Both the position numbers and the translations under genes were made by a program. Under the pieces are notes generated by a model, which ran no database searches, had not been told where the DNA came from, and saw only the letters and a program-made list of their open reading frames with translations. Shown here piece by piece: positions 7,786 to 15,895 of a stretch of DNA of 64,000 nt. Source of the DNA: Acidobacteriota bacterium (GTDB taxonomy: Bacteria; Acidobacteriota; Blastocatellia; Pyrinomonadales; Pyrinomonadaceae); assembly GCA_016716435.1 (NCBI GenBank), contig JADJWI010000003.1, forward strand, positions 744,001 through 808,000, in the 5' to 3' direction. Position 1 is the stretch's first letter. Every line of letters begins with the position of its first letter.

Positions 7786-8712
7786 ATGCTATCGATTCAG
7801 AAATCAGCTTTGTTGTTCAGTTTCCTTCTCTGGGTTTCGTTAGTCGGGTATGCCCAGCAGCCGAAACCAAGCCCGTCGCCTGATTCGGTGGGCTCGCAGC
7901 CAGCGATCAAATCCTTCCAAGTCAACAGCGATTTGATGGGGCGGCCGATCCCGTATAACGTTATTTTCCCGGCGAACTACGAGATCGACAAAGAAGCCCG
8001 CTTTCCAGTCATTTACATGATGCACGGACTCGGTGGTAGCCATAAGATAACTAAATTGACCTCTGCAAAGTACACTGACAAGCAGCGGGTAATAATGGTG
8101 TTTCTCGAGGGAGGAACCGGCTTTTACACGGATAGCGCGACCAAGCCCGCTGATAAGTGGGAATCGTACATCATTAAAGAGCTGATACCGGAAGTGGACA
8201 AGAATTTTCGAACTGTCGCCGAAAGACGCGGGCGGGCTGTCGCCGGATCATCGATGGGTGGATACGGAGCGTTGAAGTTTGGGATAAAATATCCTCAACT
8301 ATTTTCTCTAGCGGTCTCATGGAGCGGTGCTGTTAATGTTACTGCGTTTCACGATACCACCGATCTGCCGTCAATTCCGTTCCTTAAACAAACGCTGACA
8401 ACTGTATTTGGTGATGGTGAAGACCGGTCTACCGTTGACGCCAACGACCTCTTCAAGCTATTTTCCCAATACCCGACCGAAAAAATAAAGGATCTGCCAT
8501 TCTTCTATCTTGATTGCGGCACCGAGGACGAGCTTGGATTGTTCAAGCCAAATCGGGATCTCGCCGGGTTGATGTTTGATCGGAAGATACCTCATGAATA
8601 TCGCCAGTTTCCTGGTGGCCACGACGTTTTTCCGGCAAACACCTTTCCGGATCTTTATGACTTAAGTACGCGAATCTTCGCCAAACAAATGGCTGCTCAG
8701 GGCTCTAAATGA
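7786..8712 (+). CDS. Secreted esterase, antigen 85/S-formylglutathione hydrolase fold (PF00756)
   Basis: 308 residues. A signal peptide (LLFSFLLWVSLVGYAQ) is followed by a Pro/Ser linker and an alpha/beta-hydrolase domain. The nucleophile elbow is GSSMGG with Ser156; the oxyanion HGLGG is near residue 80; GGHD gives His279 as the catalytic histidine, with an acid expected near CGTEDE. Such enzymes cleave acyl or carbohydrate esters outside the cytoplasm. It starts directly after the korA stop and ends 3 bp before korB, which is unusual because KorA and KorB are normally adjacent; it is unlikely to share their function and looks like cargo. Confidence 0.8.
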   Translation: MLSIQKSALLFSFLLWVSLVGYAQQPKPSPSPDSVGSQPAIKSFQVNSDLMGRPIPYNVIFPANYEIDKEARFPVIYMMHGLGGSHKITKLTSAKYTDKQRVIMVFLEGGTGFYTDSATKPADKWESYIIKELIPEVDKNFRTVAERRGRAVAGSSMGGYGALKFGIKYPQLFSLAVSWSGAVNVTAFHDTTDLPSIPFLKQTLTTVFGDGEDRSTVDANDLFKLFSQYPTEKIKDLPFFYLDCGTEDELGLFKPNRDLAGLMFDRKIPHEYRQFPGGHDVFPANTFPDLYDLSTRIFAKQMAAQGSK

Positions 8713-8715
8713 CAT

Positions 8716-9768
8716 ATGACCTACGTAAGATCCACATTCCGACATCCGGCGTTGCCGAAGAACGACCTTGGGTACACGGTCGATTATTATGAGGGCTCGC
8801 TCTCGACGCTTTGTGCCGGCTGCGGGCATGATTCGATCAACGCGGCGATCGTCGAAGCGTGCTGGCAGATGAATATCGAGCCGCACAAGGTGGCGAAGCT
8901 TTCGGGCATCGGTTGTTCGTCGAAGTCGCCGGCGTATTTTTTGTCGAACTCGCACGGCTTCAACTCCGTCCATGGCCGGATGCCTTCGGTCGCGACCGGT
9001 GCCAATCTCGCCAACCGCGACCTGTTCTATTTCGGTGTTTCGGGCGATGGCGATACGGCCTCGATCGGGATGGGCCAGTTCGTCCACGTCGTCCGCCGCA
9101 ACCTCAAGATGGTCTATCTTGTGATGAACAACGGCTGCTACGGCCTGACCAAGGGGCAGGACTCGGCGACCGCGGACGCCGGCTCGAAGAACAAGACGGG
9201 CCACGAGAACCTCTTTGCCGCCATCGACCTCGCGAGCCTGGCGATCGAGCTCGGGGCGACCTTCGTCGGGCAGAGCTTCTCCGGCGATAAGGAACAGCTC
9301 GTGCCGCTACTCAAGGCGGCGATGCGGCACAACGGCTTTGCGTTTCTTAACGTGATCAGCCCGTGCGTCACCTTTAACAACAACTCGGGCTCGACCAAGT
9401 CATACGACTACGTCCGCGAGCATATGGCCGCGACGGCGACTATGGACTTCATCCCGATGATGCATGAGATAAAGACCAGCTACGAATCGGGTTCGGTCAA
9501 GGACCTGACGATGCACGATGGCTCGGTCATTCACCTCAATAAACTCGCCAAGGATTGGGACCCGACCGACCGGCTCTCGGCGACGAACGCCGTCCGCGAG
9601 GCAAAGCGGCGGGACGAGATCCTGACCGGTTTGCTCTATATCAACGAGAATTCGACCGAGCTCCACGAACTGCTCGAGACCACCGAACAGCCGCTTAATT
9701 CGCTCGCGGAAGCGGACCTTTGCCCCGGCTCGGCCGCCCTCGAAAAACTCAACGCCGGCCTCCGATAG
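8716..9768 (+). CDS. korB: 2-oxoacid:acceptor oxidoreductase, beta (TPP-binding) subunit
   Basis: 350 residues. The N-terminal LCAGCGHD (Cys33, Cys36) is the KorB cysteine motif, and GDGD near residue 110 with NNGCYGLTKGQ forms the thiamine pyrophosphate/Mg site. It pairs with the gamma-alpha subunit upstream and the FeS oxidoreductase at the window start. Full length and intact. A strong hairpin terminator follows at 9798-9832, closing the locus. Confidence 0.9.
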   Translation: MTYVRSTFRHPALPKNDLGYTVDYYEGSLSTLCAGCGHDSINAAIVEACWQMNIEPHKVAKLSGIGCSSKSPAYFLSNSHGFNSVHGRMPSVATGANLANRDLFYFGVSGDGDTASIGMGQFVHVVRRNLKMVYLVMNNGCYGLTKGQDSATADAGSKNKTGHENLFAAIDLASLAIELGATFVGQSFSGDKEQLVPLLKAAMRHNGFAFLNVISPCVTFNNNSGSTKSYDYVREHMAATATMDFIPMMHEIKTSYESGSVKDLTMHDGSVIHLNKLAKDWDPTDRLSATNAVREAKRRDEILTGLLYINENSTELHELLETTEQPLNSLAEADLCPGSAALEKLNAGLR

Positions 9769-9797
9769 CCGCGGCCAAAATGCAGACCGATCGTACC

Positions 9798-9832
9798 GCC
9801 CTTCGTTAACGCGAAGGGCATTTTCAATTTTT
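9798..9832 (+). terminator. Intrinsic terminator of the kor locus
   Basis: Perfect 8-bp stem (9798-9805 with 9812-9819), 6-nt loop, followed by a T-rich run. It lies 30 bp after the korB stop. Confidence 0.8.
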
Positions 9833-9933
9833 GGCGAGTGGTTCGGGACTTATCACTACTTAAGCTCTAACTGGGTGTCGATGATTCGATCGAGCGGAGG
9901 TCATCGGCGGCTCCGTTTCGATCGTAACGACGA

Positions 9934-10512
9934 TCAGGTCCGGGCGTGTGCTCGGCCGGGATTGGTCGCCCGCGAGGTTGATGGTGCGGTGCCGATGCCG
10001 TAGGCGACGGCCGTTGCGGCGAGGGCTTGGCGAAGGCGGGTGCGGGCCCGCGAGAGGCGGGACATAACGGTGCCGATCGGGATCTGAAGGATCTCGGCTA
10101 CTTCTTTGTAGTCGAATTCGTGAACATCGGCGAGCAGGACGACCGAACGGTAATGTTCGGGAAGGGCGTTGAGAGCCTCGATAACCTCGCGGTCGGTCAA
10201 CGTTTCCGGGACCGGCTCCGTTCCCGGCGAGAGCTCGAAAACCAGGTCGTCTGCCTCGGTGACGTATTTCGCCCGCGTTATCATTTTCCGGCGGTGATGA
10301 TCGTACTTATTGAAGAGTATTTTGTAGAGCCAGGCACGGCAGTTCGTCCCGGGCTCGTACTGATCGAACGATTTCCACGCCTGCATGTAGGTCTCCTGCA
10401 CGAGGTCGTCGGCATCGATCCGGTTGCGGGTCAGCCGCAGAGCGGTCCGGTAAAGGTCATTGATGTGCTGCATCGCTTCGGCTTCGAAGATCTCTGGTGT
10501 GTTCTCGCTCAT
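9934..10512 (-). CDS. ECF-type RNA polymerase sigma factor
   Basis: 192 residues of the sigma-70 ECF family. Region 2 contains ADDLVQETYMQAWKSFDQY, with the promoter-melting helix and the WLYKILFNKYDHHRR segment. Region 4 carries LPEHYRSVVLLADVHEFDYKEVAEILQIPIGTVMSRLSRAR, the -35 recognition helix-turn-helix. The C-terminal 25 residues are low complexity. No anti-sigma gene is adjacent, so control is probably by another route. The divergent neighbour on the other side is the kor terminator. Confidence 0.9.
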   Translation of the reverse strand: MSENTPEIFEAEAMQHINDLYRTALRLTRNRIDADDLVQETYMQAWKSFDQYEPGTNCRAWLYKILFNKYDHHRRKMITRAKYVTEADDLVFELSPGTEPVPETLTDREVIEALNALPEHYRSVVLLADVHEFDYKEVAEILQIPIGTVMSRLSRARTRLRQALAATAVAYGIGTAPSTSRATNPGRAHART

Positions 10513-10631
10513 TTTTTTCTCCGGGACGGCCTTGAAATCGGCGTCTTTAACCGTTAGTCGGAGAGCCGAGCGATTCCTTACAGATTTTTTTCGTGAGGGT
10601 TTGTCGTTCCGCTTTTATGCAGCCGGCTCGC

Positions 10632-11954
10632 TTAGGCGGCTGCTTTTAGGATCCGTTCCTCCTTGGCGTCTGAAGGCGACGAAACGGTCGGGGCCCGGAG
10701 CGTGAGGAACTGGACGGGATCCTTCTTGAAGACGAGGTCGAGCGTCCAATCCATTGCGACGCGAAGCTTTTTCTCGAAACGCGGAAGCTTCATCAGATAG
10801 ATCGTCCGCCAGAGCCACCATGCAAAGAAGCCGGAGAAATTGAAGCCCATTATCTGGGCGACGCCGGTGCGGCGGCCGAGAGCGGCGAGCTGGCCGAGGG
10901 TTTCGAACCTGAACTGCTTTGGGGTGCCGCCGTTGATCGCGGCAATTATGTTGCGGGCGACGGCCTTACCCTGGCGCATCGCGTGCTGTGCGGTCGGCGG
11001 GTGAAACTTGCCATCTGCCTTGGGGATCGCGGCACAATCGCCTACGGCCCAGAGGCCTTCAAAGCCGGGGACGCCGAGGAATTCGTTGGTGCAGAGCCTG
11101 CCGCGGTCCTTCTCGCAGGGAAGGGGGCCGAGCATCGGGTTCGGCGCCGTTCCGGCCGTCCAAATAACCGAGTTGGAAATAATGGTTTCGCCGGTGCTCA
11201 GCGTCACCTCGTTGCCATCGACACCGGAAACGAGCGTGCCGAGCTTGATCTCGACTCCGCGGGCCATCAGCTTTTCCGCGGCGTATTCGCCGAGCTTCTG
11301 ACTGAGTTCGGGGAGAATCACGTCGCCGCCATGGACGAGTACGACGCGGAGCATATCCTCGCGCAGGTTCGGGTAGAAACGGATGGCGGCCCGGAGGAAA
11401 TCATTGATCCCTGCGATGGTCTCGACTCCTGCAAATCCGCCGCCCGCGACGACAAAATTGAGCAGGGGCTCGCGGACGTTCGGGCAGCACTCGAAATCTG
11501 CTTCCTCGAGATTCGAGATCAGATGATTGCGAAGGTAGATCGCGTCGCCGAGCGATTTCATCGTCAGTGCGTTCTCCTCAAGACCCTTGTTGCCGAAGAA
11601 GTTCGTGATCGAACCGAGCGAGAGGACGAGGTGATCGTATTTCAGGTCGTGAAAGTGCGGGTCCTTGCCATGCGAAACGGAAACCACTTTGTTCACGACA
11701 TCGATCGACTCAACATCGCCGTTGAAGATGTTCACATGTTTCAGCAGCTTGCGGACCGGGCTGACGATATGCGTGATGTCGAGGTCGCTGGCTGCCACCT
11801 CATGGAGCATCGGCGTAAAGAGAAAGAAGTTTTCGCGGTTAACGAGCGTTACTTCTATATCTGCACTGCGTGCGATCGTCCGGTCAAATTCGAGTGCGGC
11901 GTACATCCCGCCGAAGCCGCTTCCAAGGATCACGATTCTTTTCTTGTTTGACAT
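10632..11954 (-). CDS. Type II NADH dehydrogenase (NAD(P)/FAD-dependent oxidoreductase)
   Basis: About 440 residues from the ATG at 11954; an upstream in-frame ATG at 11993 adds 13 residues that break the usual N-terminus. The FAD fold starts at VILGSGFGGMYAALEFDR. The NADH fold is VVAGGGFAGVET, and the flavin end motif is LWAVGDCAAIP. The C-terminus has an amphipathic, aromatic membrane-binding segment (GFNFSGFFAWWLWRTIYLMKLP). The enzyme passes electrons from NADH to quinone without pumping protons, on the inner face of the membrane. It has its own gene orientation with the ECF factor downstream (119 bp). Confidence 0.88.
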   Translation of the reverse strand: MSNKKRIVILGSGFGGMYAALEFDRTIARSADIEVTLVNRENFFLFTPMLHEVAASDLDITHIVSPVRKLLKHVNIFNGDVESIDVVNKVVSVSHGKDPHFHDLKYDHLVLSLGSITNFFGNKGLEENALTMKSLGDAIYLRNHLISNLEEADFECCPNVREPLLNFVVAGGGFAGVETIAGINDFLRAAIRFYPNLREDMLRVVLVHGGDVILPELSQKLGEYAAEKLMARGVEIKLGTLVSGVDGNEVTLSTGETIISNSVIWTAGTAPNPMLGPLPCEKDRGRLCTNEFLGVPGFEGLWAVGDCAAIPKADGKFHPPTAQHAMRQGKAVARNIIAAINGGTPKQFRFETLGQLAALGRRTGVAQIMGFNFSGFFAWWLWRTIYLMKLPRFEKKLRVAMDWTLDLVFKKDPVQFLTLRAPTVSSPSDAKEERILKAAA

Positions 11955-12114
11955 TCTAAAGCTCTCACGGCAGACCTCTGCCGGAACTATCACATCGCGT
12001 GCGGCAGCACCTTTATTCCATCAGCCGAGGCAAAAGAATTTGGAATATTTCGGCGGGCCCGCATGATTAAGTTCGGGTGAGGACGCGAGTCGAAACCATA
12101 AACACGGGGAAACA

Positions 12115-12342
12115 ATGAGCAATAACAGCGAAATAGGCGGCAACGGAATAGACGGGGCGGGCTCTTACTTACGGGAGCGGGCGGCGATCTATCGGCTAGA
12201 GCCCGGCCACAGTTCGCGGCAGGTGTCGTTCGCCGAGTTCATGGAATACGACCGCGTTCGGTCCGCACTGAAGCGTGCAGTCGAAAGCAATGTTGCTCCC
12301 GAGTATTTGAAGGAAGAGATCCGGAGGAGTATAAAGAGGTAG
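12115..12342 (+). CDS. Small hypothetical protein upstream of the sigma gene
   Basis: 75 residues: a flexible Gly/Asn-rich N-terminus and a charged helical C-terminus (ALKRAVESNVAPEYLKEEIRRS). The end resembles the linker motif 'VAP..L...IRR.I' common in anti-sigma and zinc-finger regulators, but no zinc ligands are present. It is followed after 3 bp by the sigma factor gene, so it probably belongs to that operon. A weak purine-rich RBS precedes it. Confidence 0.55.
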   Translation: MSNNSEIGGNGIDGAGSYLRERAAIYRLEPGHSSRQVSFAEFMEYDRVRSALKRAVESNVAPEYLKEEIRRSIKR

Positions 12343-12345
12343 AAA

Positions 12346-13005
12346 ATGGTTCGGCAAGCCGCGATATTTGACGAGAGTGCGGGACCATCGGCAATGGAAG
12401 ACAGGGCCGAAACAAGTACTGTCGCGTGGAATATCGATCCCGGAAAATGGGTCGATGACCACGGCGACTACCTTTTCCGTTACGCGTTCGTGCGGCTCCA
12501 CGACGAATGCCGTGCCGAGGACGCGGTGCAGGAAACGCTGCTCGCCGCATTGAAAAATCTGAACACCTTTGGCGGTCGGGCATCTGAAAGGACGTGGCTG
12601 ACGGGCATCTTGCGGAACAAGATCGTCGATATAATAAGGAAAAGCTGCCGGGAGGTAATGCTTGACCCGGCCGAGACGGACCTTTCGGACTTTGACCCGC
12701 TTTTCGAGCGGGATGACGAGTTCAAGGACCACTGGAGCGACACGCTAAGCCCGCGTATATGGAAGCGTTCGCCGGAGGATGCTGTGACCGAAAGCGAGTT
12801 TTTCGGCGTGCTTAACGACTGCGTGGCCAAGCTGCCGCAGAGGACAGCCGCTGCGTTCAGCCTTCGTGAAATGGACGAACTTGAGACCGGCGAGGTCTGC
12901 GATGTGCTCGGCATCTCGGAAAGCAACTTTTGGGTGATAATGCATCGTGCGAGAATGTCTTTGCGGCGATGCATCGAGCTTAACTGGTTCATGAGGCCGC
13001 AATAA
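12346..13005 (+). CDS. RNA polymerase sigma-70 factor, TIGR02943-like ECF
   Basis: 219 residues. Region 2 is DYLFRYAFVRLHDECRAEDAVQETLLAAL with WLTGILRNKIVDIIRK. A long acidic linker (DPAETDLSDFDPLFERDDEF) follows, then region 4: LPQRTAAAFSLREMDELETGEVCDVLGISESNFWVIMHRARMSLRRC. The linker and the 'NFWV..HRAR..LR.C.E..WF' end are typical of TIGR02943 sigma factors. It overlaps the next gene by one base (TAATG). With the cysteine-motif protein downstream it forms a sigma/anti-sigma pair that may control the adjacent protease. Confidence 0.85.
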   Translation: MVRQAAIFDESAGPSAMEDRAETSTVAWNIDPGKWVDDHGDYLFRYAFVRLHDECRAEDAVQETLLAALKNLNTFGGRASERTWLTGILRNKIVDIIRKSCREVMLDPAETDLSDFDPLFERDDEFKDHWSDTLSPRIWKRSPEDAVTESEFFGVLNDCVAKLPQRTAAAFSLREMDELETGEVCDVLGISESNFWVIMHRARMSLRRCIELNWFMRPQ

Positions 13006-13349
13006 TGGAAATGACGACGAGACAAAAATTGCGGCGTGAATTTAACCGCTTTCTGCTTCGGCGGCTTCCGCCCTGCAAGGTGATCGCGATGCTGATCTCG
13101 CAGTCGCTCGACCGGCGGCTCGGGCTTCGCGAACGCATCATCCTAAGGCTTCATCTGGTCGCTTGCCGCCCGTGTGAACGCTACCTTGAGCAATCCGAGT
13201 TTCTTAGTTCGGCGATCGACCTAATGAACAGCGACGAAAAGGAAGCTTTGTTTGAGGGGACACTAAGTGAGCCGGCCCGCGAACGCATCAAGGCCGCACT
13301 ACGCTCGGCCGCCCCGCTTGCCGCATTTACCTTCCTCTTCTTCGGCTGA
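13005..13349 (+). CDS. Putative zinc-binding anti-sigma factor
   Basis: 114 residues with a single H-x3-C-x2-C motif (LHLVACRPCERY), the hallmark of ZAS/zf-HC2 anti-sigma factors. It is translationally coupled to the sigma gene by a TAATG overlap. A hydrophobic C-terminal stretch (SAAPLAAFTFLFFG) could be a short membrane anchor, but it is brief for a full span. The likely role is to bind and hold the preceding sigma factor. Confidence 0.7.
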   Translation: MEMTTRQKLRREFNRFLLRRLPPCKVIAMLISQSLDRRLGLRERIILRLHLVACRPCERYLEQSEFLSSAIDLMNSDEKEALFEGTLSEPARERIKAALRSAAPLAAFTFLFFG

Positions 13350-13452
13350 GACCGCTCGCCCGGACAGCCGTCACTTGCCCGGTTCAATACTCCCGCGTCC
13401 CTTTGGAATTAAATCAGGCCATCACGTGATAATCCGTTGGAGGAGAAACGTG

Positions 13453-14892
13453 ATGCGAGACGCAGCAGTAATTCACGGCCATAGGCACACAACGAACAGA
13501 GTTTCGACCATTCCGATACACGAAAAGCTGGGAGCGGACAAGGGCCTTACGGGCCGCGGTGTAAGGATCGCTTTTCTCGACTCGGGTTTCTATCCGCATC
13601 CGGACATCGCGGGCCGCATCGTTGAGTTTTTCGACGTAACCGGCGAGGAGCCGGAGCTTCGGCCGGAAAGGTCTGAGGGATATCAGTGGCACGGCACGCA
13701 AACGGCGGTCGTTTGTGCGGGAGACGGCAAGCTTTCGGAAGGTACCTACAGAGGCCTTGCTTTGGAGAGCGAACTGGTCCTGGTCAAGGTCTCACGAGCG
13801 GGAAGCATCAGCGATGCAGAGATCGAACGCGGGCTGGAGTGGATACTCGAGAATCACACGCGGCTCGGGATCAGAGTGCTGAACATATCGCTTGGCGGGG
13901 ACTGCGACCTTGTCCTCAAGGAGAGCCGGGTGAACCAACTGGCCGAGCAGCTTGTACGGGCCGGAGTGGCCGTCGTGGTTGCGGCCGGAAATTCGAGCGA
14001 GCGGCGGTCGATCCCGCCGGCAAGTGCGCCTTCGGTCATAACTGTCGGCGGATATTCGGACGAGAATCAAAAAGATCGCGATCAATTCGGGTTATACCAT
14101 TCGAGCTTCGGATCAACGGCGGATGGCCACATCAAGCCCGAGGTGATCGCACCGGCGATGTTCGTCGCCGCACCGATCCTGCCGCATACGGAGGAATATC
14201 GGGTGGCAGAGCGGCTAACTGAAATGCTGCCTCAGCCCGACTACGCTTTTCGCGAGAGCTTCATAAAGCATTGGGACGCGGCGGGGCTGCCCGAGTATCT
14301 GCTCTCGACCGATGTTGCGACCGCCCGGATCGCCGTTGAACGCGAGATGGAGAAGCGCAAGATCGTTTCGACGCATTACCAGCACGTTGACGGAACTTCA
14401 TTCGCGGCACCGATAACAGCCTCGTTGATCGCGCAGATGCTTGAGGCAAACCCGAAGCTCGGGCCGGCCGTGATCAAAGACATTCTGGTTTCGACAGCAA
14501 CGCGGCTCGGCGGACAGCCGGCGATAAGGCAGGGCTTTGGCATCATCAACGCAGCGGCGGCGGTGAGGCGGGCCCGCCGGGAGCAGCACGCCTTGCCGCA
14601 CGGGACGCTCTGCCCGCCGCGGATCGCGGGCTCGCGGGTCGTTTTTGGTTTCCACGACGACCTTGCCCGCGAGGTCTCGCTCGCCGGCGATATGAACGGC
14701 TGGGACCGCGAGGCAACACGCTTTGACCGCACGAACAACGGGCTCTGGCAAGCCTCGATCCCGGTGCCGACCGCGGGGCGATACCGTTACAAGTTCCTTG
14801 TGGACGGTGTCCGCTGGGTAGAGGATTCGACGCACGGCCGAAAGGAAGACGATGGATTTGGCGGCTTTAACTCGATCCTCGAGATCGCCTGA
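13453..14892 (+). CDS. Subtilisin-like serine protease with C-terminal glycogen-binding (CBM48/AMPK-type) domain
   Basis: About 479 residues. A strong GGAGGAG (13439-13445) precedes the ATG at 13453 (in-frame GTG at 13450), so upstream in-frame codons are ignored. The S8 catalytic triad is visible: Asp43 (AFLDSGF), His80 (QWHGTQ) and Ser316 (DGTSFAAP). There is no signal peptide, suggesting an intracellular subtilase or a leaderless one. From about residue 395 the sequence becomes a beta-rich AMPK-type glycogen-binding domain (VSLAGDMNGWDREATRF ... GRYRYKFLVDGVRWVED). This fusion is rare. The sigma and anti-sigma genes immediately upstream may regulate it. A hairpin terminator follows at 14941. 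Confidence 0.85.
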   Translation: MRDAAVIHGHRHTTNRVSTIPIHEKLGADKGLTGRGVRIAFLDSGFYPHPDIAGRIVEFFDVTGEEPELRPERSEGYQWHGTQTAVVCAGDGKLSEGTYRGLALESELVLVKVSRAGSISDAEIERGLEWILENHTRLGIRVLNISLGGDCDLVLKESRVNQLAEQLVRAGVAVVVAAGNSSERRSIPPASAPSVITVGGYSDENQKDRDQFGLYHSSFGSTADGHIKPEVIAPAMFVAAPILPHTEEYRVAERLTEMLPQPDYAFRESFIKHWDAAGLPEYLLSTDVATARIAVEREMEKRKIVSTHYQHVDGTSFAAPITASLIAQMLEANPKLGPAVIKDILVSTATRLGGQPAIRQGFGIINAAAAVRRARREQHALPHGTLCPPRIAGSRVVFGFHDDLAREVSLAGDMNGWDREATRFDRTNNGLWQASIPVPTAGRYRYKFLVDGVRWVEDSTHGRKEDDGFGGFNSILEIA

Positions 14893-14940
14893 TCGCCGCA
14901 CGAGATCAACAAAGCGAAACTGCAAGATCGCTCAAATAGG

Positions 14941-14978
14941 ACGCCGGTTGTTTCAGCCTCAGCCGGCGTTCTTCATTT
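14941..14978 (+). terminator. Intrinsic terminator after the protease gene
   Basis: 10-bp stem with one G-U pair (14941-14950 with 14960-14969), 9-nt loop, then TCTTCATTT. Confidence 0.65.
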
Positions 14979-15025
14979 AAACGCAACTATGGAATAAAGC
15001 TGACGGCGCGGGTGATTTCGAGGTC

Positions 15026-15878
15026 GTGAGCAGAACGCTTTCCATCGCAAGGGAACATGTTCCGGAATACTTTATCGAGGCATGGTGCCTCGGGACATTT
15101 ATGTTCTTGGCATGCACGTTTGGTGTGCTGCTCTTTCATCCGGCGTCGCCAGCGGCCGGGGTTTCAGGCACAGCACGCGGGGTTTTGATGGGCATTGCGA
15201 TGGGGCTGACGGCGATCTTGATCATCACCTCACCTTGGGGAAAGCGTTCCGGGGCTCACTTCAATCCGGCGGTGACACTCGCGTTCTATCGGCTCGGCAA
15301 AATCAGCGGAACCGACGCCGCTTTTTACGTCGCGGCACATTTTGCCGGAGGCGTGATCGGCGTTTTTGCTGCTTGGTTGACCTTCGGGGATCTTCTTTCT
15401 GCATCAACGGTGAATTTTGTTGTGACGGTGCCGGGGATCTACGGCGGTTGGGCCGCGGCGGCGGGTGAGTTCCTGATCGCATTTACTCAAATGACGGTCA
15501 TCCTTGTTATCTCAAATTCGATGAGATGGTCACGGCTGACGCCGTTCATCGCCGGGAACGCTGGTCGCTCTTTATATCGCGATCGAAGCACCGGTCTCGG
15601 GGATGAGTATGAATCCGGCACGGACGTTCGCATCGGCGGCTGTTGCGGGAAGCTGGGAAGGATGGTGGATCTATTTCACGGCACCGCCGGCAGCGATGCT
15701 TGCCGCGGCCGAGGTGTATGCGCGGAGTCGCGGGCTTCATAGGGTGCTCTGCGCAAAGCTCGACCACACGGGCCGTTCACTCTGCATTTTCAACTGCGGC
15801 TACCACGAGGCGGGGCCCGAAGCGATCGAAATTACGAAGGACAGGCGGTTTGCAAAGGCTGCGGCAGGGCTTTTCTGA
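15026..15878 (+). CDS. Aquaporin/MIP-family channel (frameshifted)
   Basis: The first frame (15026 onward, GTG start) gives the N-terminal half with the first NPA box (GAHFNPAVTL) and about four spans. Near 15557 the frame must shift by +1 to continue LVALYIAIEAPVSG, then the second NPA box (MSMNPARTF) and the last span, ending at 15878. One extra base (AACG for ACG) explains the break. MIP channels pass water or small polyols across the inner membrane. The next gene is a GMC oxidoreductase 17 bp away, so glycerol or polyol uptake is plausible. Whether the frameshift is real or an error cannot be told here. Confidence 0.75.
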
Positions 15879-15895
15879 GCCTTAAGAGAATTGTT

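Noticed and set aside
12115..12342. Anti-sigma factor partner of the TIGR02943-like sigma
   Set aside because: No cysteine/histidine zinc motif; the gene at 13005-13349 has it and is translationally coupled to the sigma gene.
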